A stretch of DNA of 64,000 nucleotides from Erigeron canadensis (lineage: Eukaryota > Streptophyta > Magnoliopsida > Asterales > Asteraceae), in NCBI RefSeq assembly GCF_010389155.1, contig NC_057761.1:19160501-19224500 (forward strand), read 5' to 3'. The position numbers and the translations under genes are program-made. Position 1 is the first letter of the stretch, and each line of letters begins with the position of its first letter. The notes under the pieces were generated by a model. That model ran no database searches, was not told where the DNA came from, and saw nothing but the letters and a program-made list of their open reading frames with translations. This document shows positions 48,010-60,390 of this stretch, piece by piece.

Positions 48010-50237
48010 AGCCAAATTAAGTACATATTAGTAAAGTTACCATTGAGTATTTACTTTTAATATACTTCTCAAATATAGGACAAGCATCTAAAAGTATATC
48101 CAACATATCATATGCGTAATGGTGTATCGTACTAGCTAGAAAATTACTTTTCTGTCTGTCTAACTTCAAATTTTTCCTAAGCTATGTATTTGTACTTGCA
48201 ATTAATTTCAATTGAGCACCCATGACGTGACTTTATTCTTGCCATATTGTGGGGCTATATATGTTTTATGTTCACATGTCATGTAGTCTTGTTTACCAAC
48301 CAATCATTTTATCCACTAATGATAATCTTCCCTCCTCTCGTCCGTTCTATATATATCGTTCTATATATACATATGATATGATGTTACTCTCATTCCAATT
48401 CAAAAATATTTGTAACAAAATCAGCATACTTCTCAAAGTACTAGCCATCCCAATCCACTAATCCACATTTTATACAATTGCTCATAACAGAATAAGCAAC
48501 ACGCAATCACTATTACATTACCCTTTTTTTTTATTTTTTTTATTTTTTTAACTCATCACACGATCAGCAACAACAACATCACCCGATTCACGTAAAGCCT
48601 ACTCTACTTGTATCAATTAAACCATCATCTTTTTAACTCACTTCCAAAGGAATCCATTTAGGCAGTAATGGATCATGATGCACCACTTCATTATCTCGAA
48701 GCTGTCAAAGAACTTAAGAACAATCTCCACGTTCGTATGAATGTGACGAGTACCTTTGAACATTTCATCATTGTGTTTTTTTCAAGTGATGGAGCATTTG
48801 AAAAACTTTTTTAAAAGATCTCGATTTCCACCGCTATTGACCGGTTTGAGATATATATATAACATCTATTTTAGCATCTTGCCAAATTAGTTATAGGCAT
48901 GATGTTATCTCCCTTATATCCATATCCTGCGAATGGCACTTTATTTACGCAAGATATCGATATAAGGGAGACAAACATCAAAGCGGTTGCCAAACTTCTC
49001 GGCGAGACCATTGATATAATAAACGCCCTTCAATATCCTGACCATGAAAGCTTGAATATTGTAGTGTATGATAGTTTTTTTTCCTAATACATATTAACTA
49101 TGCTAAGATTCGGTGAAAATCATTTGAGGATTCACTATATATTTATCACCTCCCTTCAAGATCCTGACCTTGAAAGCTTGAATATTGTATTGTATAGTAG
49201 TGTTTTTTTTTTCTAATATAAACTATTCTAACATTTGTTGAAAATTATTGGAGGATTCATTATATTTATTACACTTTGATATTTGATATATAAAAATGAC
49301 ATGTTATGTTGTAATATGTATCTTTACACAGTTACACTTAAGATATAAAATACTAGTAAGAGTGAATACGTTATATACATAAAATTGAAAATATTCCTCG
49401 GTTTCTTGCTTGTGCAAGGAGCAGGTCATACATCCCACTGTATTTCATCAGGTTCATGAGATATGCAATAAGTGGTTGAGCTTGGAATCTTGTCATTGAT
49501 GAAAGTAGTATGAAACCTACTATGTGATTAGCAGCCAAAACTGCATAACTGAAATGGATTTTTTCTCTCTTTTTGGAAAGGAACCTTGGGAAGGAAGACC
49601 ATGAGTAGAGATGGCAAACAAACGGGTACCCAATGGGGAAATCCGAAAACCGGACAAATTTGGGCCGGGTTCGGGTCCGGGTATGCGGGTCTATGGTCGG
49701 TATGAGGATTGTTTTAGCGGGTTTGGGTCTGTGGACTGTTTTAGATGAAAACCTGCATACCCAACACATATATCTGACCCGCCTGACCCGTATATATTAC
49801 ATTATATAATACTCGTAATTTATGGGTATGTTTGGCAGCAAGCTTTTAGGAGCTGCAAGCTTCAAGTTGAATCAATAGATGTCAAGTTCATCCTCTCGAA
49901 ATTACATACTACTAATTCAGTTAGCTTTTTTTTTTTCTTTTTCAGAACCAACCCAAATGAGATTAATTGTATATAATCTCAAATTCTCAAAATCAGTCAG
50001 TAATAAATGAACAACAAAGCTTAGTTACTAATAAATAAAAATCTAACACTATTCGTCCTTGAGTTTAGCTACAGATAATCTCACTACCAAGTTCTACAAT
50101 GAAATAATGTGTTATATATATGTGCCAAGATTCTATCAGTTGAACAATAATGTAATTTAGTGGTGATATCCAAACCGAACACTATTTTGACATAATAAGT
50201 AAACCCTTAAACTTCGTTTGTCGACAAAAATGAATTC
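48010..50237. other. Interval between the two duplicated blocks
   Basis: No recognised gene. A short frame from ATG 48669 (MDHDAPLHYLEAVKELKNN) and another around 48930-49070 (RETNIKAVAKLLGETIDII) look coding-like but match no family I can name. A segment of about 125 bp containing CCTGACCATGAAAGCTTG is tandemly duplicated (about 49029-49150 and 49152-49270). At 49400-49620 a minus-strand frame (FSYAVLAANHIVGFILLSS) is joined to a repeat rich in CGGGT (49620-49760). A single MITE-like end (GGGTATGTTTGGCAGC) lies near 49824. Confidence 0.45.
49029..49270 (+). repeat. Tandem duplication of about 125 bp
   Basis: Both copies share CCCTTCAA, TCCTGAC, TTGAAAGCTTGAATATTGTA or its near match, a T run, and GAGGATTCA. 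The copies have diverged at several positions. Confidence 0.7.
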
Positions 50238-51130
50238 TGAATACGTTCAGAATTTCTGGTACCCAGTAAGTATTGTCTAGAGCTATGATCAGGGGTGACA
50301 TTTGTGACCCAATTTATAGTGTTCGATCGTAAATGGGCTCAAATGGGTTGAATAAACAACTTAGCTGAAAAGGGAACTGATCAAATGTTGAGTTGAAAGA
50401 GTATGACGATTAATGATGTGTTTTCTATAGAGAACACATTGATTATTTCCTATAAATGGACCAAAAGAGTCGTAAGTAAATCCAGCCGGGCCAAACCTAT
50501 ATGATCCGTACAGTAGGATGTACTAGTTTATTTTATTTTTTTTTGCAAGGCTTAGTTTTTCGAATCATATTTACGACATTAACTGTTTTAGAAGAAAGGA
50601 TTAATAAAGGTTTATGGGTCAAAGGCTCAAAGCTACCTGTATTAAGCAGACCAAATCTGTTTTGACCCGTTTGACAACCAACGACAATGTCCATTTTGCC
50701 ACCTAAAATGATCAGAGTTGATATATTCAAAAACAAATATCGATTCTGAGTCCAAACTTACTCTTTTGAAAGCAAATTTATTTATCATTTCTTCTAAGAA
50801 AAGAGTACCACCTTTTTTTTCTGCAAAACATTTTAGAGTTTATTGTTATAAAAAATTATATCATTCAAATTTAGAATTAGTCTCTTTGACCTTGGAAGTC
50901 AACATTTTATCTTTCTTACATCTGTTATTGTGTTATCATCTGAACTTCTAGTAAAACTTGACTAGTTTCCACAATTTCTCAATTTATTTGAGGAAGTTGG
51001 ACCACCAATACTTCATCGGCACTTACTAACACTAATGCTAGTAAAATATATATTAAGCCGTCTACTGCTAGCTCCATAGAAGAGGATTCAATAAATTTTA
51101 TTTCGCTTTCATCATGAATGAGGCTAGATA
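50238..51130 (+). pseudogene. Partial kinase pseudogene from the segmental duplication
   Basis: It matches three parts of the kinase gene in order: the end of exon 2 and start of intron 2 (50238-50520, like 38644-38945), the right part of intron 3 (50545-50985, like 46544-47100), and the exon 4 tail (51000-51128, like 47434-47575). Exons 1 and 3 and most of the kinase domain are missing. The retained exon 4 tail has small deletions. The retrotransposon and the psbD fragment are absent. The matching 3' flank continues to the WAT1 gene. It cannot encode a kinase. Confidence 0.85.
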
Positions 51131-51194
51131 AGGTAATTATTTTTTTATGGTGATCGTATACCGTCATTTATATTTTTTTTCATTAACTTTGAGT

Positions 51195-51294
51195 CCTGAT
51201 ATTGGGATGAATTTATAATCTTTCTCCTGTTGTAAAGTGATTTATGATATTGGGATGAATTTATAATCTTTCTCCTGTTGTAAAGTGATTTATA
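51195..51294 (+). repeat. 50-bp tandem duplication
   Basis: GATATTGGGATGAATTTATA and its 3' continuation through TTGTAAAGTGATTTAT occur twice back to back, with no visible difference. The kinase 3' flank near 47630-47675 has a single diverged copy, so the duplication arose after the block was copied. Confidence 0.85.
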
Positions 51295-51549
51295 TAACTG
51301 TTAATATTTTCTATACGTCGGTCAAACACAGATTGTGTATATCTACATAATACTAGAGCTAGAAATGTATTTTAGAGTTCATTTTTAATGATTTTAGCCG
51401 GATTCTATAGATGAACATCGGGTTTTCAGGGTTGAGTAATCAGAATTTCAGCGTTTGTGAATACATGATTTTCAGATTCTATAGACTACCATTGTACTCT
51501 TTGTATATTGTTTGTAACATAAAACACATATTTTGCCTTGACCCATAAG

Positions 51550-54500
51550 CTAATTCCTTTCTTTACCATCATTATTAAAAGTATCAGAAGCTTTAATCCT
51601 ATTTTCGACGTCATCTTTGCTCTGTACTTTGACAACATTGTCGTCGGTCTTCCCCCAAAGTACGCTATAAAGTCCCACAATTATGAGTAACGCTCCAATA
51701 AAACTGCAGAGTACCAAAACCAAAGTACAGATTAGTAAAGTTATTTGTTTTATTATACTTCTTAAATATGGGACAAGAGTCTAAGAGTATATCATACATA
51801 TCATATTTGTAATTGTATATCATACTACAAAACTTTCTTTTTCTGTGACTAAAAGTGTATAGAATATATCATATGTGTAATGGTATATAATACTACAGAA
51901 CCTTTTTTTTTTCCTGTGGGTTATCAAACATATTATATCAAACTTTCTTCTCTGGTGTGTCTAACTACAAATGTTTCCTATGCTATGTATTTAGTGAGTT
52001 TTTTTTGTCATTAACAACGTAAATGTGTACTTTTTGTGTGTAAAATTTTAGTTAATATTACAACACATAAATTGTATAAGAGGTGAAAGAACATGAAATT
52101 GAATACTAAAAAAAAAGAAGCTAAGCATATTCCATATATTTGAGAATGGGGGTTTAAACACAACATACCGGTGGTCTATTAAGTTGCATATTGACATTAG
52201 TCAAAAAAAACAATTCACAAAAAAGTCAACTAATTGTGTCATTTGAAAAAGATGCTAACCTTCCTATATGGAGTCTTTCGTTGAAGGCAATGGCTGAAAA
52301 AACTCCTACAATCGGAAGTTCTAATGGTGTAAACATCGCTGCAAACACTGGCCCCCTCTTGTTAATTGTCCATAAGACAAGGTAGTATGTCAATCCAGAT
52401 ATTACAATACCCTAAGTGAAAGAAAAGTACACAGATACATATACATTCATTAGTAGAGTAATATAATTTTTATCAGTAATCTATGAACATAATTTTGCTC
52501 ACCAACAATACCAAGTATATATGTCCATATTGAGTTGAGATATCCAAGTTTAATGCTTATAACAAACATTATAGTATATGTGAACTTGTTTTTTGTATGT
52601 ATCCAAAATGGATAGCCAACTCACCCCATAGATGATCGTCAAGAGTTTTACGTCCCACTTGATCTTCCACATATCAGCTTCTCTTGCAAAGAAGACAGCG
52701 AGGATAGAAGATTGCAATGATGCGAAAAGACAGATCATGATATTCATAGACAATGGTGCCGGATAAACTTTGTGCACTAATCCCTGCAAAATATGTGCAC
52801 AATCAAGAATGACAACACATAAGATGTACATGATCTTCAAGGAAAACAAACAATTAAGTGGTAGCAAGATCTATAGACGTGTTTTCTTCACTTATATTTG
52901 AATTTGTTTTTAGATGACACACAGCAAAATTATATATATAATTAAAATTAATTACCTGTAAAATGAGCCACAAACTCCAGGAAACTTTGCTGGCAGAAAT
53001 GAGGGTTGCCCCTTTAACCCAGTTTGGTTTAACATGACCATGAAAAACTTTGGTGTTAGAAAGGTCAATTAAGGGCTTATCTACAAGTCCCTTCAATTGA
53101 AATCCTCCTCTCCAAAACGTAATCGTAAGTGTTCCTGCTATCCCAAGAATTGTTCCCACAACTTTGGCCTGCCCTTTGAAGCTTCTAATATTTACTTTCT
53201 CCATCCTTCATTATATTGATCAAAATGAAAAGTTAACATTAAGAAGTTTTTTAAAACCTATCCTGCACTAGACTGCGTACGCATCTCCGAACTAATTCAC
53301 ATCTTTTTTTATGGTTTTAATGTAAAGTGTTTTTGGGCATGGCCAGATCCCATAAAAAATCTATCTGAATTAGTTTTGGTTTTCTAAAAACCGAATAGAT
53401 CGGTTTTGTTTTAGATTTCATATACAAAAACAGAACTATTAAAACCGAACCTAACCAAAATTATATATATTAATCTATCTTATACATTTATCATTTTACT
53501 ACTACATCTATTGATTAATTATGTTTAGTAAATATGATAATGTTAATATATTTAAACTTTTTGCTTTTTTAATCCACATATCAAAAACTGTATGTTTTAG
53601 ATGAAAATATGCATGAACACATAAGCTCGTTTATAAAAAATCATTCTCGATATTAACACCTAAAAGATATATTCTAGTTAATAAAAATCACTTATATTTT
53701 ATTTTCTTTGTCATAGTTTCCGCTTAACAATTAGATGTTATTCATTATTACTTACTAATAAGCTAAAAGTGTAAAAAAAAAAATTAAAAAGAACAACACT
53801 CAACCAAATCGAACCCAAAACCACTCAACACCGGCAAACAAAATTTTTGGTTTGGGTTGGATTTCGGTTTCAAAAAGTGAACTGAAATATATGGTTTGGG
53901 TTTTGGTTTTATGCTAGAAGTAGTGAAAACTGACCTAAACTCACACCTACGATGAGCCACCAACCCACTGGCATATAAATTATGTTAACACCCTCTAGAA
54001 AAAGTCTCATTTAAGAATCCAGGTTTAATGTTGCTATTTTTTGTGTTACAAGAACTTTTACCAATAAATATAATGTCTGTCTTCGAAAATAAAGCTATAA
54101 AAGTCCAAGAAGTTTTTGGTAAAATTCAAGTATTAAGCTTCATGTGGATCACAATCTCGAGCCATGGCGCCATATGCATTACATCTATCATGACTTGGGA
54201 ACAATGGTGTCAATTTCAGGTTTCATCCTTATGTAGCAACTAATGCTCAAATTTGTATAGTTTTGGTGCGGTATATTTACTCTGTAACCTTTTAGATGTT
54301 TTTGTAGTTTGATCCTAGCACCTTAAATTTTTTTAATGAATTTTCGTTGACGTTAAAAAAAAATGTCGATCAATTATAGTGTATGCAAGTACGTTTGTAT
54401 ACTCGGGAACACTTTATGAAGTACATAATCAATAAATCATATTATATGCACGTACGTACCTAAGGAGAAACGCAATGAGAAAGGTCAAACATGGTGTGAG

Positions 54501-54930
54501 ACAATTTAAAGCACTTGACACTGTTGCTGAAGTATATGCTAAACCATAAGAAACTCCATTAAGATGGATTGTTGACCCAAGAGTTGACAGCACAAATATT
54601 TTCATCATTACTACAAATGTGAGTTTCGGTCGACTTTTCGTCCTGTATATATATATTTTTCATTTTCAATTATTCCAAAAAAAAAAAAAAATACATAGTT
54701 AAATCATGACAAGCAATCGGTCACTATATAGATATATCATATATATGTTACCTTTCGAAAACTAGAGCAAAAGGGCAAAAGAGAATCGTGCTGATTAAAT
54801 GGCGATACACTACAAACACAAGCTGATTAAGTCCATTTGCGAACCCGATTTTCATTGTGATGGTTGCTCCTGCATAAAGAATTTGGACCAGCACCATTGC
54901 AAAGTAAGGCAAACTATTATTGTTATTCAT
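51550..54930 (-). CDS. WAT1-related protein (EamA/DMT-family transporter), 6 exons
   Basis: Membrane transporter of the plant nodulin MtN21/WAT1 family; characterised members move auxin or other small molecules, but the substrate here is unknown. Exons on the minus strand: 54930-54752, 54642-54460, 53205-52956, 52783-52625, 52411-52260 and 51703-51550. All junctions are GT-AG and the phases fit, giving 358 aa, a normal length. Landmarks are ALVFER at the exon 1 end, RPKLTF with STLGSTIHLNGVSYGLAYTS in exon 2, and GTILGIAGTLTITFWRG in exon 3. Exon 4 has a transmembrane-rich block ending LTIIYG. Exon 5 has GLTYYLVLWTINKRGPVFAA and FTPLELPIVGVFSA. Exon 6 has GLYSVLWGK. Ten membrane spans in two EamA repeats are expected. 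It converges on the kinase pseudogene fragment. Confidence 0.92.
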
Positions 54931-55063
54931 GATTTGTGTCGTACAAAGATAGCAATATATTAGACAAGCTTTGTTTTAAACATATATGGAATGATATAGA
55001 CATGCATATATATAGAAATCACATCACATATTATATATTTATATAGATAATGGTGTTTACGTC

Positions 55064-55080
55064 TTCCGCTCTATTTATAA
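55064..55080 (-). promoter_or_regulatory. Candidate TATA box of the WAT1 gene
   Basis: Minus-strand ATTATAAATAGAGCGG lies about 140 bp upstream of the start codon, a normal distance for a plant core promoter with a leader of around 100 bases. Confidence 0.5.
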
Positions 55081-55362
55081 TTAGTTTAGTTAAATTAGAT
55101 AGCTTTAGGTTAATTGGTGTATAAATTGATGTTTATGGATAACTAAAAATGTCAAATCTACTTTTTGTTATATGTATGTATTAGAAATTAAACTACATGC
55201 CAATGACTCACATATGGATTTTTCTTGAAAATACTCCTACGTACAATCTTACCTGGGGTCGCCTAGCTTTCACCATTGGTAATCTATGTATTCAGCTTCT
55301 TACAATTAATTTGTAAACCGGCGATATGTACGTATATTTGCTTTCATGTATACTCGTATATA

Positions 55363-55561
55363 GAGGGTGTTTGGGATTGCGTTATAAAGTGATTACTTGA
55401 TTATTACGTTTGTAAAACGCAAATAATCTAAAAGTGTTTGTGTGAAAAAATGATTAGTTGTTATGAAAATGCAGTTTTGGAGAAGCATGTGCTTTTTCAA
55501 AACGCAAAATTTGTTTTGAAAACGCAAAATTTGTTTTGTAAACGCAATACCAAACACACCC
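55363..55561. mobile_element. Tourist/Harbinger-like MITE
   Basis: A 199-bp element has inverted ends GAGGGTGTTTGGGATTGCGT and, as reverse complement of the right end, GGGTGTGTTTGGTATTGCGT. It is flanked by ATA on both sides (55360-55362 and 55562-55564). A 3-bp duplication fits the PIF/Harbinger group. It lies about 430 bp upstream of the WAT1 start codon. Confidence 0.7.
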
Positions 55562-55564
55562 ATA

Positions 55565-56621
55565 ATACTACTGTTCAGACCCATCCAATAGACGGGTAGT
55601 CTCAAAATATTTTAATCAATGCTAAAAAAATTGGAATTCAGGTATATTATATAGATATTGAATTAAATTAAAATACTTAAAAATAAAACAAAAAATGATT
55701 TAAATTAGGCAAAAAAATTGAAGAAGTAATGCATAATAAACTAATTCTTCAGGGAAAGCAGGGTAAGTTTCTGCTTCATAAATCTCTTCTATATATTCTT
55801 GTTAAATTGATTCATGATGATAACTTTTGATGTTCATTTAGTCAAAGCTAATTAAAGAGTGCTTTTCTTATGCAACGAAAAGCTAGCGAGCAAACAGTAA
55901 TTTTTTTTGGTTTTCATCAAATATAGACGATTTAAAAATTTACACAGTAACAGTATGATTCGAGCAACCATTAATATGACCAATATCACAACTTAATCAA
56001 TACGAAAGCTAAAGAAGAAACATATGAAAATTAACAACATATAAATATTGATTCCAGTCTACCTTTTTTTTTTCTTTTTTCCAACTTTAGTTAAAAATTT
56101 TTTTTGCAGTTCGTTATATCTAAACTTACTACAAACACAAAAATCAAATTTTGATTAAACGATTTAGAGTTAAACTCAACAAAAAGAAAAACAAAAAGTT
56201 TAACAAAAAGAGAAACAAAAAGTGTACAATATATAATTTAAAAAATACATATCAATTCATCAACAAAGACCATCTCGAACGTTTTGATTTTCTTCGGGTT
56301 GTTCTACTCCAAAACAGTCCATACATGCACAACACGGAGTCGTAGATAATGGTTAACATATGTTGGCTTAAGATTTTTAAGATGAACTAATGTGGTCTTA
56401 TTTTTTGTTGTTGAAGATAAGCCATAATGAATCTATAATGGAAAACAAACTAAGTTAAAAGACATAATAATAACAATAACATAAGAATTCAATGTTAAAT
56501 AATAATAATTAAATATGAACAAAGTATATACATAAAAAACTTTTTAGGTAGTCGATCGTAGGTTTTTTTTTTGCCATAGTTTTTTTTGTTGAGAATATGT
56601 GAGGGTTTTTTTTCAAGGTGG

Positions 56622-56666
<45 letters not shown>

Positions 56667-58100
56667 AATAATTTAATTATAAAATTATATTATTAAAAGA
56701 CGGCTATTTATTAAATAAATATTAAAATAACAAAAGATTAATAAAAGAGTGAGTATTAAACTAAAAGAGAAAGATTAGGAATGCTAAACGTACTCCAAAC
56801 TTGTTCTTTTAGTTATATTATAGATATAAAATCAATAAGTACAAATTTGAGACATTAGACATATAATTAAATTCACAAAACATGAAAGGTGACAAAGTTG
56901 AGTAAATTTGACACACTTGACCCAAAACGAAACATTCGAACTTTATCTAAACTATTTGTACGTCATGCTTATAAATTATCAAAAGATTAAAAGTGACCAG
57001 GTGATTAAGCTTTCCACATAAACCACTTCATAATTGTTGAATATTCTATAACCTTGTGGGTCATGAATTATTGTAGCAACTACCAATCCTACCCCAGAAA
57101 CGAACATACAATCTAACTTAGTATGAACGGGAATAGTCGTCAGATGATGTCATGTTAGAGTGAGAAGTATAAACATACAATCTAACTTAGTATGAACAGA
57201 AGCATAAAGAAAATACTAACACAATAATAAAATAAAAATCACCAAAATAGTCGTCGGATGATGTCATGTTAGAGCGAGATTAAATTTGTCTTCATCTTGA
57301 CAAGTTTTTAATGTTATGTTAATGTATTTAGATTTTCTGAAGTAGAAATCAACTTTATGGGTAAAGTTGGAAGATTTTGACTCTTAGAGCTGTTTGATTC
57401 ACAGAATGATTTTAAACTAATCAAAATCTGTCAAAGGAATTATAATTTTAAAGAATTACAATTTGAAAATTTCAAAACTATGAAAACTGACAAAAATCTT
57501 CCAACTTGACATAATTCAATGTAATTCAGTTGAAGGAATATAAATTTAAACTATGAAAACTGATAAAAATACCCTTTCTTAAACTTTTGTAATAAATATA
57601 AACATAATTAAATTAATAATTAATTAATATTAATTAAAAATATAAACATAATAATTATTATTACTATCAGTATTTTTACTATTAATAAAAATAATAGATA
57701 TAAACAAATATAAATAATATAAAAATATTGATGAAAATATGAATAACAATTATAAATTATAATAATAATTTATATTAATAATAGTAAATATGAATAGAAA
57801 TAATTAAATAATATTAATATAAAACTAATATTATAATAATGATAGTAAAAAAAATTATAACAATATTAATAAAACTAATAATTAAGTATAATAACAATAC
57901 GAATAAATAAAAATAATGATAAAAAGATAATAATTATTATAATAAGAAAAATATAATATATAATAATAATAAAATAACAAAAAACAACAATAAATTTAAT
58001 TTAAATATGAAACAATAATAAGAATAACTTAGAAAGAATAAATTATAATAAAAATATTAGCAATTGAAATTAAATATATAATAGATATATATATATATAA
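55565..58100. other. AT-rich intergenic region
   Basis: No gene recognised. It holds an AAT-type microsatellite (about 56626-56662) and a duplicated string (AACATACAATCTAACTTAGT near 57103 and 57171; GATGATGTCATGTTAGAG near 57143 and 57256). From 57560 to 58090 it is almost pure A/T in AATAATAT-like words. Confidence 0.55.
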
Positions 58101-58101
58101 T

Positions 58102-58102
58102 A

Positions 58103-58172
<70 letters not shown>
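58102..58172. repeat. (GAT)n microsatellite, about 23 units
   Basis: A perfect GAT/ATG run of about 70 bp ends exactly where the LTR-like segment begins. Confidence 0.95.
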
Positions 58173-58174
<2 letters not shown>

Positions 58175-58702
58175 TAAGTACACGTTTATGTCAATAGCCG
58201 TTTAGATTGTTCGATTTTATATTGTAATATGTCTTTGTAATGTGATTGTCATTAATGAACATAGTATTATGCATATAATACTAGATTAAGTTTAAGTATT
58301 GAATGTGTAATAATAATCTGCTAAGTGTAAATTGCGAGTTCGCAATTCACATAGGAATATGACCCCGTATTTGCAGGGTCAAATACGAGCCAATCAAGAA
58401 TTACGACCTCGTAATTGTGACGGGCTGGGCTGGATTTGTGAGGCCGACTCGCTGAAGTCCAATCACGTCTTTTCTTATAAATACCAAACCCTAACAGAGA
58501 TTAGGGTTGAACATTTGTCGAAATATCAAGCAGGTATTGCAGGTTATAGTCGTCAAAGGTTGTTCCACTAGCCGCCTGAAGAACATCTGCGAGGCAGCAG
58601 ATAATCTAGAGGCTTTGTTGTGAATCACCAAGTTATAGAGAGATTTCGCACCTCTAAATAACTGAAGAAAACTATTAACGATCCGTTTCAAGGGGACTTA
58701 CA
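58173..58702 (+). mobile_element. LTR-like segment (possible solo LTR)
   Basis: About 530 bp start TGTAAGTACACG and end GGGGACTTACA, so the ends are TG...CA with an inverted TGTAAGT. A TATA box (TTATAAATA, 58475-58483) is followed by a leader-like region, as in an LTR. GC content is much higher than in the surrounding AT sequence. Flanks GATGA and ATTAA do not match. An open frame of 79 codons crosses it but has no family motif. Confidence 0.5.
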
Positions 58703-59181
58703 ATTAAAATAAATTAAACTAATGATAATAATTAATAATAATTGAAATTAAGAATATAATATAAATAATAATATAAAGATAACTTATAATAATAATGTAA
58801 CACCCCGAGTTAGGCCCGAAATATTAACAAAAAGATATAGCGTATGCATGAGATTATCATAGAGCAAGACTAAATGAATAAAAAGGGATTCGGTGAATCC
58901 AAACATCAAATACAAAGTACAGAATGCACAAGAAGCAAGTAACCATCAAACGTTACAAAAGACTATCAAAAGATAGCTATCGATCCTACGCATAAAGTAA
59001 ATAGTGGGCAAATGAATTTGGGATCCACGTAAGTCCAGGCCCGAATCCTACCACAAGCATCAATCAAACTTGACGTCCAAGATTCACCTGATTACCTGTA
59101 CAAGGTCAATACTAGGTTGGTGAGTTCGTGGTAATGATTCACGATGAACCATCGTCAATAATCACAATATATATACATATA

Positions 59182-59800
59182 CAGTAGAACCTCTATAAAT
59201 TAATACTCGATAAATTATTAACCTCGATAAAACTAATAATTTGTCAGTACAAAATTAGACACCAATCAATAAAATAATAAGATAATATTTTTTTTGAAAC
59301 CCCAAGGTAAATATATAGGTCTCATCAAAACTATAAATTAATAATTCCTTAAATATTCCAAAATTTTAATATTGTTTAGTAAAAAATGAATCTATAGTCA
59401 CTTTTTTTTTTTTACTTTAAATCTATGTTGAATTTATCCTTAAATTTCTACATTGCACTTAAGAGTTGAGACATTGTCGCAACAAAAGGTGTGAAGAGTT
59501 GTTAGCCGCTTGTAATGCTTATTTCCGAGTGATTGATTTCTAAATTAATGTATCATCCTCAACTTCATTATCAACTAGATTTTGAACAGTATCCATCACA
59601 AATTCTTCAATGCTTTGAACCTCATAACATTCATTATTTTCACCAGGATAATCCCGCAATTCATTCACATCCGTTTTGTGCTAATAATGCATACCCGTAA
59701 TCAAGCTCACGAATGTCTTCCTCATAGTTTACATCGTTTAAATTACTTGAGCCGATTAAATTCATGAAACGAGTTTTATTGTTGAAAGCAATACTTACTA
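59182..59800 (-). mobile_element. Fragment of a pogo/Tigger-like (Lemi1/Emigrant) transposon
   Basis: The right-hand terminus on this strand is CAGTAGAACCTCTATAAATT at 59182, preceded by TA, almost the known Emigrant/Lemi1 terminus. Inside, a minus-strand frame (about 59675-59540) reads NELRDYPGENNECYEV and SIEEFVMDTVQNLV. This resembles the acidic C-terminal tail of plant pogo-like transposases. The opposite terminal repeat was not found, so the element is incomplete. Confidence 0.55.
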
Positions 59801-60189
59801 CAACCCTTAGTTATCACACGTCAAACATTTGAGGTTAGCTTATCACTCAACCTTACCACATAAGTAAACAAACGACAAAAAATACTTGTTCAGGTACAAG
59901 TCATAGTCAAGTGCCAATGATGTCAAAGCCAAGAAATGTATCATATCCGTGTCAATGCCATGCAATGTATCGAAAGTGTATAAATATCAATGCGTGCATT
60001 ATAAGCGTGTCAAAGTCATGCAATGTATCACAAATCATCAAGTATCTCAATACTTGGTCCGCATCGTGGCGTCAATAGTTTCAATTCATCAAGTATCACA
60101 GCACTTGGTCCCCATCGTGGGGCCAATAGTTTCAAGACATCTATCTAGTATGACAATACTTGGTCCACATCATGGCATCACCAGTGTTG

Positions 60190-60270
60190 TTGGATGCCCA
60201 GCGCCACTGGAAGCAACCAACGTCGCTCAAACACCACCAGCGTTGCTCCTGGTCCAGAACCAGTGCCGCT
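60190..60270 (-). repeat. Short GC-rich repeat in the truncated LTR
   Basis: On the minus strand about four diverged units built on GAGCAACGCTGG, GAGCGACGTTGG and AGTGGCGCTGG are spaced 19-23 bp. They lie at a place comparable to the palindrome arrays of the two solo LTRs. Confidence 0.45.
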
Positions 60271-60390
60271 CTTGACTCCGTCAACCCAGATTCGCGCAAA
60301 ACTTGGTTTTAGTTGTTCTTCAAGGAGATGTCGAGACCTAATTCGCTTCAAAGTGCAAAATCAAATATGGGGACTACTCGGACAGTAGGG

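Larger units (their letters stand above)
58796..60390 (-). mobile_element. Gypsy-type LTR, minus orientation, truncated and interrupted
   Basis: On the minus strand it ends CTCGGGGTGTTACA at 58796. GAACTCACCAACCTAG lies about 330 bp before the end, like the 3' parts of the two solo LTRs above. A transposon fragment interrupts it at 59182-59800. The 5' end is lost near 60390, next to another Gypsy element. The diverged GTCAA/CTTGGTCC repeats at 60020-60180 and the GC-rich repeat at 60190-60270 lie in its 5' half. Confidence 0.55.

Noticed and set aside
54028..54243. Plus-strand open frame in WAT1 intron 2
   Set aside because: No recognisable motif; it lies within a clearly defined intron on the other strand.
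58332..58571. A small protein gene of 79 codons
   Set aside because: It overlaps the TATA box and leader of an LTR-like segment and shows no known domain.
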